Below the pieces are notes generated by a model that was not told where the DNA came from, made no database searches, and saw only the letters and a program-made list of their open reading frames with translations. Positions 34,417 through 43,413 of a stretch of DNA of 64,000 nt are shown here, one piece after another; the stretch's first letter is position 1, and every line of letters starts with the position of its first letter. A program made the position numbers and the translations under genes. The stretch comes from CAZGUH01 sp964529005 (lineage in GTDB: Bacteria; Actinomycetota; Acidimicrobiia; Acidimicrobiales; Ilumatobacteraceae): contig CAZGUH010000018.1 of assembly GCA_964529005.1 (NCBI GenBank), positions 1-64,000 of the forward strand. Reading direction: 5' to 3'.

Positions 34417-35535
34417 ATGGCGACCAGGGTGATCTCAGCGGACTGCCACATCAACGAACCGCCGTGGGTGTTCGACCGCGTGCCCGCGGAGTTCAAGGAC
34501 CGGGTGCCGCGGATGATGCGCGGCGCGGACGGTGGCGACGGCTGGAGCTTCGACGGCAACACGCCCAAGCGCACCTTCGGTGTGGAGGCGATGGCGGGCC
34601 GCTCGAAGGGCGAGTACCAGAAGTCCGGTCTGCGTTTCGAGGACATCCTGCCGGGCAACTACGACGGCGCCGCCCACGTCGCCGACATGGAGCGCGACGG
34701 CGTCGACGTCAGCATCGTCTACCCCAACCTCGTGCAGTTCATCTACGTCGAGGAGGACAAGGCGCTCGCCCACGCGTGCATGGAGGCGTACAACGACTGG
34801 ATGCTCGAGGACTTCCAGTCCGCCGACCCGACCCGCTTGGTCGGCCTGCCGATGCTGCCGGTCGACGACGGGATGGACGTCTGCCTCGCCGAGCTCGAGC
34901 GCGTCGCCGCCAAGGGCGCGAAGGGGTTGTTCATCCCCGGCTACCCGCAGCGCCCGTACCACGACCCGTACTACGAGCCGTTGTGGAAGGACGTCGCCGC
35001 AGCCGGCCTGCCGGTGACGTTCCACCGCACGTTCGGCGGCAAGCCGACCGAGGTCGACTGGGGCGCGGAGCTGTCGAGCCAGAACTTCTCCGCTGCCGGC
35101 ACCGTCTACCGGTTCTTCAGCGGCGTGCGGCCGTTGACCTACATGATCTTCAGCGGCATGTTCGACCGTCACCCGGACCTGAAGGTGGTCGCCGCCGAGG
35201 TGAACTGCGGCTGGATCCCGTTCTGGGCCCAGACCATGGACCAGCAGGTCATCAACCAGCAGGCGATGCAGAACCTCGAACTCGCCAACACGCCGAGCGA
35301 GTACCTCGGCAAGAACGTGTTCGTGACGATCCTCGACGACGAGGTCGGCTTCCGCCTCATCGCCCGCGGTGAGCCGCACCTCGCCGACATGAGCATGTAC
35401 TCCAGCGACTACCCGCACAGCGTGACGCTGTGGCCGAACTCGCGCGAGTACATCGCCCGGTTGACCGCCGACCTCACCGACGAGGACGCGCAGAAGGTGC
35501 TGTCCGGCAACGCCGCTCGCGTCTACCGGATCTGA
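34417..35535 (+). CDS. Amidohydrolase family 2 protein
   Basis: A 372-residue TIM-barrel metal-dependent hydrolase or decarboxylase (ACMSD-like superfamily). It has the N-terminal metal motif ADCHINEP (D-x-H), the barrel His in PVTFHRTFGG, and the Asp in MYSSDYPHS near residue 335. Such enzymes decarboxylate or hydrolyse aromatic and carboxylic substrates with Zn or Mn. GGAAGGA precedes the ATG at 34417; a GTG six bases earlier is also in frame. It heads an operon with an acyl-CoA ligase, an LLM enzyme and a TetR. Confidence 0.88.
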   Translation: MATRVISADCHINEPPWVFDRVPAEFKDRVPRMMRGADGGDGWSFDGNTPKRTFGVEAMAGRSKGEYQKSGLRFEDILPGNYDGAAHVADMERDGVDVSIVYPNLVQFIYVEEDKALAHACMEAYNDWMLEDFQSADPTRLVGLPMLPVDDGMDVCLAELERVAAKGAKGLFIPGYPQRPYHDPYYEPLWKDVAAAGLPVTFHRTFGGKPTEVDWGAELSSQNFSAAGTVYRFFSGVRPLTYMIFSGMFDRHPDLKVVAAEVNCGWIPFWAQTMDQQVINQQAMQNLELANTPSEYLGKNVFVTILDDEVGFRLIARGEPHLADMSMYSSDYPHSVTLWPNSREYIARLTADLTDEDAQKVLSGNAARVYRI

Positions 35536-35539
35536 GCGC

Positions 35540-37699
35540 ATGACGGGGCTCACCGGGATCGACGTCGATTCCCTCGCAGCGCAGGGATTCCCCCTGGCCG
35601 ACGGCCGGACGCTCGTGCCCGAGCCCGTCGTGAAGCGCGCACTCGCAGCATGCGGAGTGACGACGCCGAGCGGCGGCACGGTGACGAGCGCCGACGCCGC
35701 CGGCGACATCCCTGCGCTCACCGAGCCGGTCGTCGTGAAGGCGTTCGCCGACGGCCTCGTGCACAAGAGCGACGTCGGCGGCGTGCGCCTCGGCGTGCGG
35801 CGTGAGGACGTCGCCGATGCGATCGGTCAGATCTCGTCGTCGCTGCGCAGCGCCGGCTTCCAACCCGCCGGCTTTCTCGTCGAGGAGCAACACAGCGGGG
35901 TCGAGCTGATCGTCGGCGTCGTCAACCGCCGCGACGTCGGCCCCGTCGTGCTGCTCGGCGCGGGCGGCACGCTGACCGAGATCCTCGACGACAACGTCGT
36001 GCGCCTGTGCCCGCTGGACGAGGCGGGGGCCCGCGAGATGCTGTCGTCGTTCTCGGGCGCGGCGCTTCTCGACGGCCACCGCGGCGCAGAGCCCGTCGAC
36101 CGTGACGCCCTCGTGCGTCTGCTGCTGAGCATCGCCGGACCGGGCGGATTCGTGGAGCGCTGCGGGGATCGGCTGTCCGAGTTCGAGTGCAACCCGGTGA
36201 TCGTGTCCGCGCACGGCGCAGTGGCCGCCGACGCCCGGCTCGTGCTCGACCCTGCGCCAGGCGGCGGCGAGGACCTGCCGCCGCCGGCGCAGGCGGACTT
36301 CGACCGGCTCTTCCTACCCCGCTCGATCGCCGTCGCGGGAGCCTCGACGACGCGCGTCGCGTTCGGCAACCGCTTCCTCGGGTCGTACCGCGCGCTCGGG
36401 TGGGACGACGGCCTCTACGCCATCCATCCCGAGGCGAGCGCGATCGACGGCGTGCCTGCGGTGTCGTCCGTCGCCGAGATCGACGGCGACGTCGACTACA
36501 TGATGGTCGCGGTGCCCGCGGCGCGCTGCGCCGACGTCATCCGCAGCGGCGCCGGGAAGGTGAGGTTCGCGCAGGTGATGAGCGGCGGCTTCCGCGAGGC
36601 GAGCGCCGAAGGCGCCTCGCTCGAGGCCGAGCTGCTGCGTGCCGGGCGCGAGAGCGGGGTGCGCATCGTCGGCCCCAACTGCATGGGCATCTACAGCCCG
36701 CGCGGGCGGCAGACGTTCCAGCTCAACGATCCCACCGAGCCGGGTCACGTCAGCATCGCGTCGCAGAGCGGTGGGCTCGCCGGGGACATCATCAAGGGGG
36801 GAGCGGCGCGCGGCCTGCGCTTCTCCAAGGTGGCGACGATCGGCAACTCGATCGACGTCACGCCGGGCGAGCTCGTCCGCTACTACGTCGACGATCCCGA
36901 CACGAAGGTGATCGGGGTGTACGTCGAGGGCATGGAGGACGGCCGTCAGCTCGTGTCGGCGCTGCGTGCGGCGCGCGGCCACACGCCGGTCGTGGTGCTC
37001 GTCGGGGGCCTCAGCCGCCAGGGCGCCCGCGCAGCGGCATCGCACACCGGCTCGATGACCGGTGACGCCAAGGTGTGGGACGCGATCAGCGCGGCGACCG
37101 GCGCGACGGTGGTCCGCACGCTCGAGCAGCTGCTCAGCGCGCTGTCGTTGCTCCAGAGCCAGGCCGAACTGCCGGTCAGCGGCTCCCCGGAGACGATGGT
37201 GGTCGGCCCCGGAGGCGGCGCGTCGATCCTGTCGGCGGATGCCGCGGACCGCCACGGGCTGCTGCTGGCGCCGGTGCTCGACGAGGTGCAGAAGGAGCTG
37301 CGCCAGCGCGGCTACGGAGCAGGAACCAGCATCGCCAACCCGATCGAGATCCCGGTCGGCCCAGGGGCCCCGGTCGACACGTTCGACCCGATCCTGGACA
37401 CGATCCTGCCGCGCCAGACGTTCCCCGACGTGATCGTGCACATCAACGTGCACGCGTTCTACAGCTACGGCGACAAGGGCGCGATCCCGCTCGTCGCGGT
37501 GCTCGAACACCTCGGCAGCCGGGCGCGCACGACGCGGCTGGCGGTGATCCTGCGCAACCTTCACGTCGCCCCCGGCGGTGACCGCGATACGGTGGTCGGC
37601 GTCATGTTCCGCCTCGGGCTGCCGTTCTTCACCGACTTCGACGAGGCGATGGTCGCCGTCGCAGCGGCGAAGCGGTTCGCCCGCACCCGAGCGGTGTGA
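35540..37699 (+). CDS. NDP-forming acyl-CoA ligase (acetate--CoA ligase family), ATP-grasp first
   Basis: A 719-residue fusion. Residues about 10-235 are an ATP-grasp domain (VVKAFADGLVHKSDVGGVRLG). From about 250 a CoA-binding Rossmann domain (LPRSIAVAGASTTRVAFGNR) is followed by the succinyl-CoA-ligase-like domains with GPNCMGIYSP, IASQSGGLAG and ASHTGSMTGD, where the His is the expected phosphorylated residue. The order is beta-alpha, reversed from the more usual alpha-beta. It activates a carboxylic acid to its CoA thioester using ATP or GTP. It starts four bases after the amidohydrolase stop and overlaps the LLM gene. Confidence 0.88.
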   Translation: MTGLTGIDVDSLAAQGFPLADGRTLVPEPVVKRALAACGVTTPSGGTVTSADAAGDIPALTEPVVVKAFADGLVHKSDVGGVRLGVRREDVADAIGQISSSLRSAGFQPAGFLVEEQHSGVELIVGVVNRRDVGPVVLLGAGGTLTEILDDNVVRLCPLDEAGAREMLSSFSGAALLDGHRGAEPVDRDALVRLLLSIAGPGGFVERCGDRLSEFECNPVIVSAHGAVAADARLVLDPAPGGGEDLPPPAQADFDRLFLPRSIAVAGASTTRVAFGNRFLGSYRALGWDDGLYAIHPEASAIDGVPAVSSVAEIDGDVDYMMVAVPAARCADVIRSGAGKVRFAQVMSGGFREASAEGASLEAELLRAGRESGVRIVGPNCMGIYSPRGRQTFQLNDPTEPGHVSIASQSGGLAGDIIKGGAARGLRFSKVATIGNSIDVTPGELVRYYVDDPDTKVIGVYVEGMEDGRQLVSALRAARGHTPVVVLVGGLSRQGARAAASHTGSMTGDAKVWDAISAATGATVVRTLEQLLSALSLLQSQAELPVSGSPETMVVGPGGGASILSADAADRHGLLLAPVLDEVQKELRQRGYGAGTSIANPIEIPVGPGAPVDTFDPILDTILPRQTFPDVIVHINVHAFYSYGDKGAIPLVAVLEHLGSRARTTRLAVILRNLHVAPGGDRDTVVGVMFRLGLPFFTDFDEAMVAVAAAKRFARTRAV

Positions 37700-38661
37700 C
37701 GGTGCGGTACGGCATCACCGTCGCGTTCGAGGACCGCCCGCTGCGCGAGCAGCGCCGCCGGTACGAATCGCTCGCCGATCTCGGCTACACCGACGTCTGG
37801 TCGACCGAAGCGGACAGCATCGACGCCATCACGCCGCTGGCGCTCGCCGCGGCGTGGGCGCCGCAGCTGCGCATCGGCACATCGGTCGTGCCCGCGCAGA
37901 CCCGTGGCCCGCTGGTCATCGCGCAGACGATCGCCGCGCTCGCCGAGGCGACCACGGGTGGCGTGGCGGTGGGCATCGGCGCGTCGTCCGCCGCGATCGT
38001 CGAGCGCTGGAACGGCGTCGTCTACGACAGTCCGTACGCCCGCGTCCGCGACGTCGCCCGCTTCCTGCGGCAGGCGTTCCGCGGCGAGAAGGTGTCGGAG
38101 GCGTACGAGACGTTCCGCGTGGACGGCGCCCGCTTGGCGCGCCCGCCGGCCGATCCGCCGCCGGTGCTCATCGCCGCGCTGCGCCCGGCGATGATGCGCC
38201 TCGCTGGGCGCGAGGCCGACGGAGTGATCCTCAACTGGCTGTCGGCGCGCGACGTCGCCTGCTCCGTCGCGCCCGAGCTGCGCGCGTCCCCGCCGATGGA
38301 GGTGGCGGCGCGGATCCTCGTCGCCCCGATCGACGACCCCGAGCGGGTTCGCGCGATAAGCCGGAGGCTGATCGCCGGTTACCTGACGACGCCGGGCTAC
38401 GCGGCGGCGCAGGAGTGGATGGGACGGGGAGAGGAGCTGGCGCCCGTCGTGAAGGCATGGGGAGACGGCGATCGCAAAGCCGCCCTGGAGGCGATCTCGG
38501 ACCGTCTCGTCGACGACCTGGTGCTCCACGGCCCACCGGAACGGTGCCGCGAGATGGTCGACGCGTACGTCGACGCCGGGGTGACGACACCGATCGTCGC
38601 GCTGCTGCCGTTCGGCTACGACGTCGACGCTGCGCTGCGGGGAATGGCGCCGGCTCGATGA
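37696..38661 (+). CDS. LLM class flavin/F420-dependent oxidoreductase
   Basis: A 321-residue luciferase-like TIM barrel: YGITVAFEDRPL start, LGYTDVWSTEADSIDAITPL, LRIGTSVVPAQTRGPLVIAQT and VAVGIGASSAAIVERWNG. It resembles the F420-dependent subclass more than bacterial luciferase. Coupled by GTGA to the ligase gene and by ATGA to the TetR gene, it is part of the amidohydrolase operon. It may oxidise or reduce the CoA ester or its precursor. Confidence 0.85.
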   Translation: MTVRYGITVAFEDRPLREQRRRYESLADLGYTDVWSTEADSIDAITPLALAAAWAPQLRIGTSVVPAQTRGPLVIAQTIAALAEATTGGVAVGIGASSAAIVERWNGVVYDSPYARVRDVARFLRQAFRGEKVSEAYETFRVDGARLARPPADPPPVLIAALRPAMMRLAGREADGVILNWLSARDVACSVAPELRASPPMEVAARILVAPIDDPERVRAISRRLIAGYLTTPGYAAAQEWMGRGEELAPVVKAWGDGDRKAALEAISDRLVDDLVLHGPPERCREMVDAYVDAGVTTPIVALLPFGYDVDAALRGMAPAR

Positions 38662-39395
38662 CCGCCGCCGAGGCCGCGCAGACCGGCGGCGCCGCGGCAC
38701 GCCCGCGGGCACGCAAGAACGGCGCCGGGCAGCAGACCCGCCAGCGGCTGCTCGACACGGCAGAGCGTCTCTTCGCCCAGCGCGGCCTGGCGAACGTGTC
38801 GGTGCGCGACATCACCGACGAGTCGGGCGCCAACACTGCGTCGATCCACTACCACTTCGGATCCAAGCGCGAGCTCGTGGCGGCGATCTTCGAGCGGCGT
38901 GCCGAATGGCTCGGCCACCGCCGTGAGGAGCTGCTCGACGCGATCGAATCGGCCGGATCGGTCGACCTGCGCTCGGTCGTCGAAGCGATGGTCCTGCCGA
39001 CCGCCGAGCTGGCCAACGGCGCCGACGAAGGCGGCCGCCACTACATCGCGTTCCTCGCCGACCTTGCCGGCGACGAGGACGCGCTCCCCGCCGCGGTGCA
39101 CGCCTACGAGCGCTACACCGCGCGCTATCTCGCGATGCTGGCCCGGGTCACCCCGGAGCTGCCCGAGGACGTGCGCCTGCTGCGCTTCGCCGTGGCCAAG
39201 GACCTGATCAACCGCGCGTTCGGGCGAGCGGCCGGAGTCCACGGGTGGCTGCACGAGCACGAGCAGACCATCGGCTTCGCGTCCACGGTCTTGATCGTCG
39301 ACATGATCGTCGGCTTGATGGGCGCCCCGGCGACGGAGCCGACGCCAGCGCGGGCGGAACGCCGCGGTGGTCCGCGCCGCGCCGCCCGGCGCTGA
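38658..39395 (+). CDS. TetR family transcriptional regulator
   Basis: A 245-residue TetR protein with HTH at about residues 25-75 (RLLDTAERLF, VRDITDESGANTASIHYHFGSKREL). It is the nearest relative in the window of the TetR at 11629-12321 (IHYHF, VVEAMVLPT). Both lie beside LLM genes. It is the last gene of the amidohydrolase operon and overlaps the LLM stop, so it is produced together with the enzymes and may provide feedback. The C-terminal 20 residues are Arg-rich. Confidence 0.88.
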   Translation: MTAAEAAQTGGAAARPRARKNGAGQQTRQRLLDTAERLFAQRGLANVSVRDITDESGANTASIHYHFGSKRELVAAIFERRAEWLGHRREELLDAIESAGSVDLRSVVEAMVLPTAELANGADEGGRHYIAFLADLAGDEDALPAAVHAYERYTARYLAMLARVTPELPEDVRLLRFAVAKDLINRAFGRAAGVHGWLHEHEQTIGFASTVLIVDMIVGLMGAPATEPTPARAERRGGPRRAARR

Positions 39396-39420
39396 GCTCG
39401 CGCCTGATCGGGCGCGTCAG
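39392..39420. terminator. Weak hairpin between convergent genes
   Basis: CGCGCC (39399-39404) and GGCGCG (39411-39416) pair around a 6-base loop, extended by CTGA (39392-39395) with TCAG (39417-39420) across a 3-base bulge. It covers the stops of the TetR and HyuA genes, which converge here. It may act as a short bidirectional terminator. Confidence 0.4.
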
Positions 39421-41525
39421 CGCCGGCGCCGCAGAACGAGGTTGCCCCCCGTCTCGATCGCTGCGGTCCAGCTCGGCGGGACGACGACGGTCGTCTCCGG
39501 CTCCTCGATCAAGCACGGCCCCTCGAACGTCTGGTCCGGCACGGCCAGCTCGCGGAGGTACACGGCGACGTCGGTGAACCCGCCGGCCGCGGGGAAGTAG
39601 GCGGCGCGGGCGCCCTTGCGCACCTCGCGGCGCTCCGCGGCGCGCGGCGCCGGCGTCTCCAACCGCGGCACGCGCTGGGTGGCGCGCACGCGCAGGCTGA
39701 CGAACTCCGTCGGCGCGGCGAGCCGGATGCCGTAGGCCCGCTCGTACTCCACCGCGAACGCGGCGTCGATCTGCTCGATGTCGGCGCGCTGCGCGATGAC
39801 AGCCGGCGCGGGGATCGTGTGCTCGTGGGCCTGGCCGCGGAAGCGCATGTCGACGAAGCGCTCGACGACCAGCGAGGGATCGTCCGGCGCGAGCCCGAGG
39901 TCGGCGGCGGCCGCCGCGGCGAGCTCGGCGAAGCGCAGCTCCAGCTCGGCGAGGTCGACCGCGTCGGCGGCGGTGAGGAAGGTGCGCGAGTGCTCCAGCG
40001 TCAGGTCGGTGGCGAGCATGCCGACCGCCGAGGCGACGCCCGAGGCGACGGGGACGAGCACCGTGTCGATCTCGAACAGCTCGGCGATGCTGGCGATGTG
40101 CGCCGGTCCGGCGCCGCCGGAGGCGACGAGGGTGAAGCCGGCAGGATCGATGCCGCGCTGGATCGTGACGACGTCGATCGCCGCAGCCATGTTCGAGTTG
40201 ACGATCTCGTAGATGGCGTACGCCGCCTCCGCGGGTTCCAGGCCGAGCGGCTCGGCGACGCGCTTGCGCAGCGCGTCGTGGGCGAGGTCCGGGTGCAGCG
40301 TCATCGTGCCACGCGCGAACACCGCGGGATCGAGGTATCCGAGCACGACGTTGGCGTCGGTGACCGTCGGCTCGTCACCGCCGAGGCCGTAGCACGCCGG
40401 GCCGGGATCGGCGCTCGCAGATCGTGGTCCGACCCTCAGAGCGCCGCCGTCGTCGACCCACGCGATCGAACCGCCGCCGGCGCCGACCTCGGCGAGGTCG
40501 ATCGCCGGCACCTTCACCGGGATGCCGGTGCCGCTGCGGCGACCGCCGAAGCTGCCCTTGCCGCCGACGTGGAAGTCGTGCGTGATCTGCGGGCGCCCGT
40601 CGCGGATCACGCCGGCCTTCGCCGTCGTCCCGCCCATGTCGAACGAGATCAGCTCCGACCGACCCGACGTCGACCCCACGTGCATCGCGGCGACGACCCC
40701 TGCCGCCGGGCCGGACTCGATCGTGTACACGGCGCGCGCGGCGGCCTTCTCCGCCGACATCACGCCGCCGCTCGATTCCATGATCTGCACCGGCGCCGTG
40801 ATGCCCAGCGATCCGAGACGCTGCTGGAGCCGCGCCAGGTACGTCGCCATGACCGGGCCCACGTACGCCGACACGACCGTGGTGCAGGCGCGCTCGTGCT
40901 CGCGCAGCTCCGGCCACGTCGACGACGAGGTGACGATCAGCACCGCGTCGCCGAGCCGCTCGCGGCACATCTGCGCCAGCCGTTCCTCGTGGGCCGCGTT
41001 GGCGTACGAGTGCAGCAGGCAGATCGCGACGCTGGCGACACCGAGCGCTGCGATGTCGTCGATGACACGCGAAGCCGCGTCCTCGTCCAGCGGTTCGAGC
41101 ACCTCGCCGGAGGCGGACACGCGCTCGGGCACCTCGAAGCAGTGCGACAGCGGCACGGGCGGCTCGGGGGCCTCGAAGAACAGGTCGTAACGCTCCTCCT
41201 CGACGCGGGCGTAATGGCCGAGAGTCAGCATCGTGCGGAAGCCCCCGGTCGTGATGTACGCCATCGGGGCGCCGCGACGTTCCAACACGACGTTCGTCGC
41301 CAGCGTCGTGCCGTGGATCACGCGCCCGATCGCCGAGGGCGCCACGCCGGACTCGTCGAGCACCGCCTGCACACCGTTCATGAACCCGTCGACCGGGTCG
41401 CCGGGGGTCGTCAACGTCTTGGCCCGCACGAGGCCGCCGGGCGTGGCGAGCACGACGTCCGTGAACGTGCCGCCGATGTCCACGGCGAGCGCGCAGGCGC
41501 CCGCCAGGCCGGTGCTGTCGTTCAT
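39417..41525 (-). CDS. HyuA-like hydantoinase/oxoprolinase family ATPase subunit
   Basis: A 702-residue HyuA homologue with DIGGTFTDVVL (about 16-26), IHGTTLATNVVLERRG, FDMGGTTAKAG (about 285) and EVGAGGGSIAWVDDGG. A HyuB-like partner gene lies divergently at 41704, so the two subunits are expressed from back-to-back promoters instead of one operon. The ATG at 41525 was chosen because it stands at the family's normal distance before DIGGTF. It probably performs ATP-dependent amide or lactam hydrolysis, or carboxylation. It ends next to a convergent TetR gene. Confidence 0.9.
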   Translation of the reverse strand: MNDSTGLAGACALAVDIGGTFTDVVLATPGGLVRAKTLTTPGDPVDGFMNGVQAVLDESGVAPSAIGRVIHGTTLATNVVLERRGAPMAYITTGGFRTMLTLGHYARVEEERYDLFFEAPEPPVPLSHCFEVPERVSASGEVLEPLDEDAASRVIDDIAALGVASVAICLLHSYANAAHEERLAQMCRERLGDAVLIVTSSSTWPELREHERACTTVVSAYVGPVMATYLARLQQRLGSLGITAPVQIMESSGGVMSAEKAAARAVYTIESGPAAGVVAAMHVGSTSGRSELISFDMGGTTAKAGVIRDGRPQITHDFHVGGKGSFGGRRSGTGIPVKVPAIDLAEVGAGGGSIAWVDDGGALRVGPRSASADPGPACYGLGGDEPTVTDANVVLGYLDPAVFARGTMTLHPDLAHDALRKRVAEPLGLEPAEAAYAIYEIVNSNMAAAIDVVTIQRGIDPAGFTLVASGGAGPAHIASIAELFEIDTVLVPVASGVASAVGMLATDLTLEHSRTFLTAADAVDLAELELRFAELAAAAAADLGLAPDDPSLVVERFVDMRFRGQAHEHTIPAPAVIAQRADIEQIDAAFAVEYERAYGIRLAAPTEFVSLRVRATQRVPRLETPAPRAAERREVRKGARAAYFPAAGGFTDVAVYLRELAVPDQTFEGPCLIEEPETTVVVPPSWTAAIETGGNLVLRRRR

Positions 41526-41625
41526 CTCGTCACCCCACATGGTCGTCGAAACGTGTCGTCTTCGCCCGCGTGCACGTGCTCGAGCACTCCGCACACCGAG
41601 GCGGTGGTGCTCGCCGCGTCAACCA

Positions 41626-41666
41626 AGCGAGCGCTCGTTGCAGTTTAGCGGAAGCCCACCTACGAT
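41626..41666. promoter_or_regulatory. Divergent promoter region with KstR2-like operator
   Basis: AGCGAGCGCTCGTT (41626-41639), centred on the perfect palindrome CGAGCGCTCG, lies between the divergent HyuA and HyuB genes; it has two mismatches from the consensus. On the plus strand TTGCAG (41638-41643), a 17-base spacer and TACGAT (41661-41666) form a promoter for HyuB that overlaps the site. On the minus strand a TTGACG follows it towards HyuA, with a poor -10. Confidence 0.55.
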
Positions 41667-41703
41667 CGGGAGCGCCAGCGCTCGAAGAGGGGACGACGAT
41701 CGA

Positions 41704-43413
41704 ATGAAGGTGCAGTCCAGGTCGGAGGCAGCGGCACAGGAGATCCTGCGCAACGCCCTCGCAGTCGCAGCGGAAGAGGCGAGCATCGTCATCGTCAAGT
41801 CGGCCTATTCGACGTTCATCGTGGAGGGCGCCGATGCCGCCGCGGCGATCCTGGACGCGCGCGGCCAGCTGCTTGCCCAGTCGCTCGCCACGTCGCTGTC
41901 CCACGGCGCGAGCCTGCGGATGTCGCTGCGCTCGATCCTCGAGCAGTTCCCCGTCGACGTGATGCGCCCCGGCGAGCTGTACGCGATGAACGACGTCTAC
42001 AAGGGCGGCATCCACGCCAACGACATCGTGGTCGTGCGGCCGATCTTCGTCGACGGGGTGGTGCAGTACTTCACCGGCAGCGTGATCCACGTCGGCGACC
42101 TGGGCGGCGACTCGGCCGGGGGTGTCAACGCCGGCGCACGGGAGGTCTACAGCGAGGGCTTGCAGCTGCCCCCGGTGCGCATCGCCACCGCGGACGGCAT
42201 CGTCGACGAGATCGCCCGCATCCTCGCGCTCAACAGCCGCACACCGGACAACACGCTCGGAGACGTGCGCGCCCTGATCGCCGGGTGCAACGTGGCCGCC
42301 CGGCGGCTGGAGGCGCTCGTCGCCCAGCACGGCGCGGCGGAGTTCGCCCGCAAGGTGGCGAACTTCCTGGACTACACCGAGACCCGCGTCCGGGCCGGCA
42401 TCGACCAGCTGCCCGACGGGCGCTACCACGGCGAGTACGTCATCGATGACGACGGCCTCAACCCCGGTTCGCACATGATCCGTGTCGCGGTGACCGTGGC
42501 CGGCGACGGCCTCACCGTCGACTTCACCGGCACCGACCCGCAGGTGTCGTCGGCGATCAACTGCGGCTACTCGCAGACGATGTCCGCGGCGATGTTCGCC
42601 GTGCGCTGCTTCCTCGAGGGCACGATCCCGATGAACGAGGGGTGCTTCCGCCCGATCGAGTTCGTGCTGCCCTACGGGAGCATGGTCAACCCGTCGCCGC
42701 CGCATCCCGCCGGCGGGCGGAACTTCGTGATGTGCGCGACGATCGACGCGATCATCCACGCGCTGTCGGCCGCAGTTCCCGAGCACGCGATCGCCGCGTC
42801 CGGGCTGCTCCAGTCGCTGTGCCTGGCCCCGGCCAGCGCCTCGCAGAACTCGTGGATCCACATGTCGTACGAGTTCGGCGGCCTCGGCGGGCGCCAGGGC
42901 AGCGACGGCCCCGACGCCACCGGGATCCACTTCGGGTTGTCGCGCAACACCGTCCCGCAGGTGGAGCCGTTGGAGGCCAAGGTCCCGTTCGTCATCGAGG
43001 CCAAGCGGTTCATCCCCGGCTCGGGCGGCGCCGGCCGCTGGCGCGGCGGACTCGGCAGCGAGACGGTCATCCGCCTGCTCGAGCCGGCCGTGCTCACGAT
43101 GCGTGGCGATCGCATGGTGAACCCGCCGCCGGGACGCAACGGCGGCAAGCCGGGCCGGCCCGGCGGTTACTTCAAGCGCGCCGTCGACGGGCAGGTCACC
43201 CAGCTGCCGAACAAGTCCGGCGGGATCCGCTTCGCTCCCGGCGAGGCGCTGATCGTGCGGACGTCGGGCGGTGGCGGTCTCGGCGACCCGCGCGAGCGCG
43301 ATCCCGACGCCGTGCGCGCCGACGTGCGATCGGGGCGCCTCAGCCCCGACGACGCCCGCGAGGACTACGGCGTCGAGGCCGAGGCGGCGACGGCCGGTGC
43401 CGCCGCCGGCTGA
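41704..43413 (+). CDS. HyuB-like hydantoinase/oxoprolinase family subunit
   Basis: A 569-residue HyuB homologue: EILRNALAVAAEEASIVIVKSAYS, AILDARGQLLAQSLATSLSHGAS, GELYAMNDVYKGGIHANDIVV and RWRGGLGSETVIRLLEP. Unlike the HyuB at 27091 it has no C-terminal zinc domain and shows normal family length. It is the likely partner of the divergent HyuA. Its end overlaps the start of the PanE-like gene by 17 bases, so HyuB, PanE-like and TetR form one transcript. Confidence 0.9.
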   Translation: MKVQSRSEAAAQEILRNALAVAAEEASIVIVKSAYSTFIVEGADAAAAILDARGQLLAQSLATSLSHGASLRMSLRSILEQFPVDVMRPGELYAMNDVYKGGIHANDIVVVRPIFVDGVVQYFTGSVIHVGDLGGDSAGGVNAGAREVYSEGLQLPPVRIATADGIVDEIARILALNSRTPDNTLGDVRALIAGCNVAARRLEALVAQHGAAEFARKVANFLDYTETRVRAGIDQLPDGRYHGEYVIDDDGLNPGSHMIRVAVTVAGDGLTVDFTGTDPQVSSAINCGYSQTMSAAMFAVRCFLEGTIPMNEGCFRPIEFVLPYGSMVNPSPPHPAGGRNFVMCATIDAIIHALSAAVPEHAIAASGLLQSLCLAPASASQNSWIHMSYEFGGLGGRQGSDGPDATGIHFGLSRNTVPQVEPLEAKVPFVIEAKRFIPGSGGAGRWRGGLGSETVIRLLEPAVLTMRGDRMVNPPPGRNGGKPGRPGGYFKRAVDGQVTQLPNKSGGIRFAPGEALIVRTSGGGGLGDPRERDPDAVRADVRSGRLSPDDAREDYGVEAEAATAGAAAG

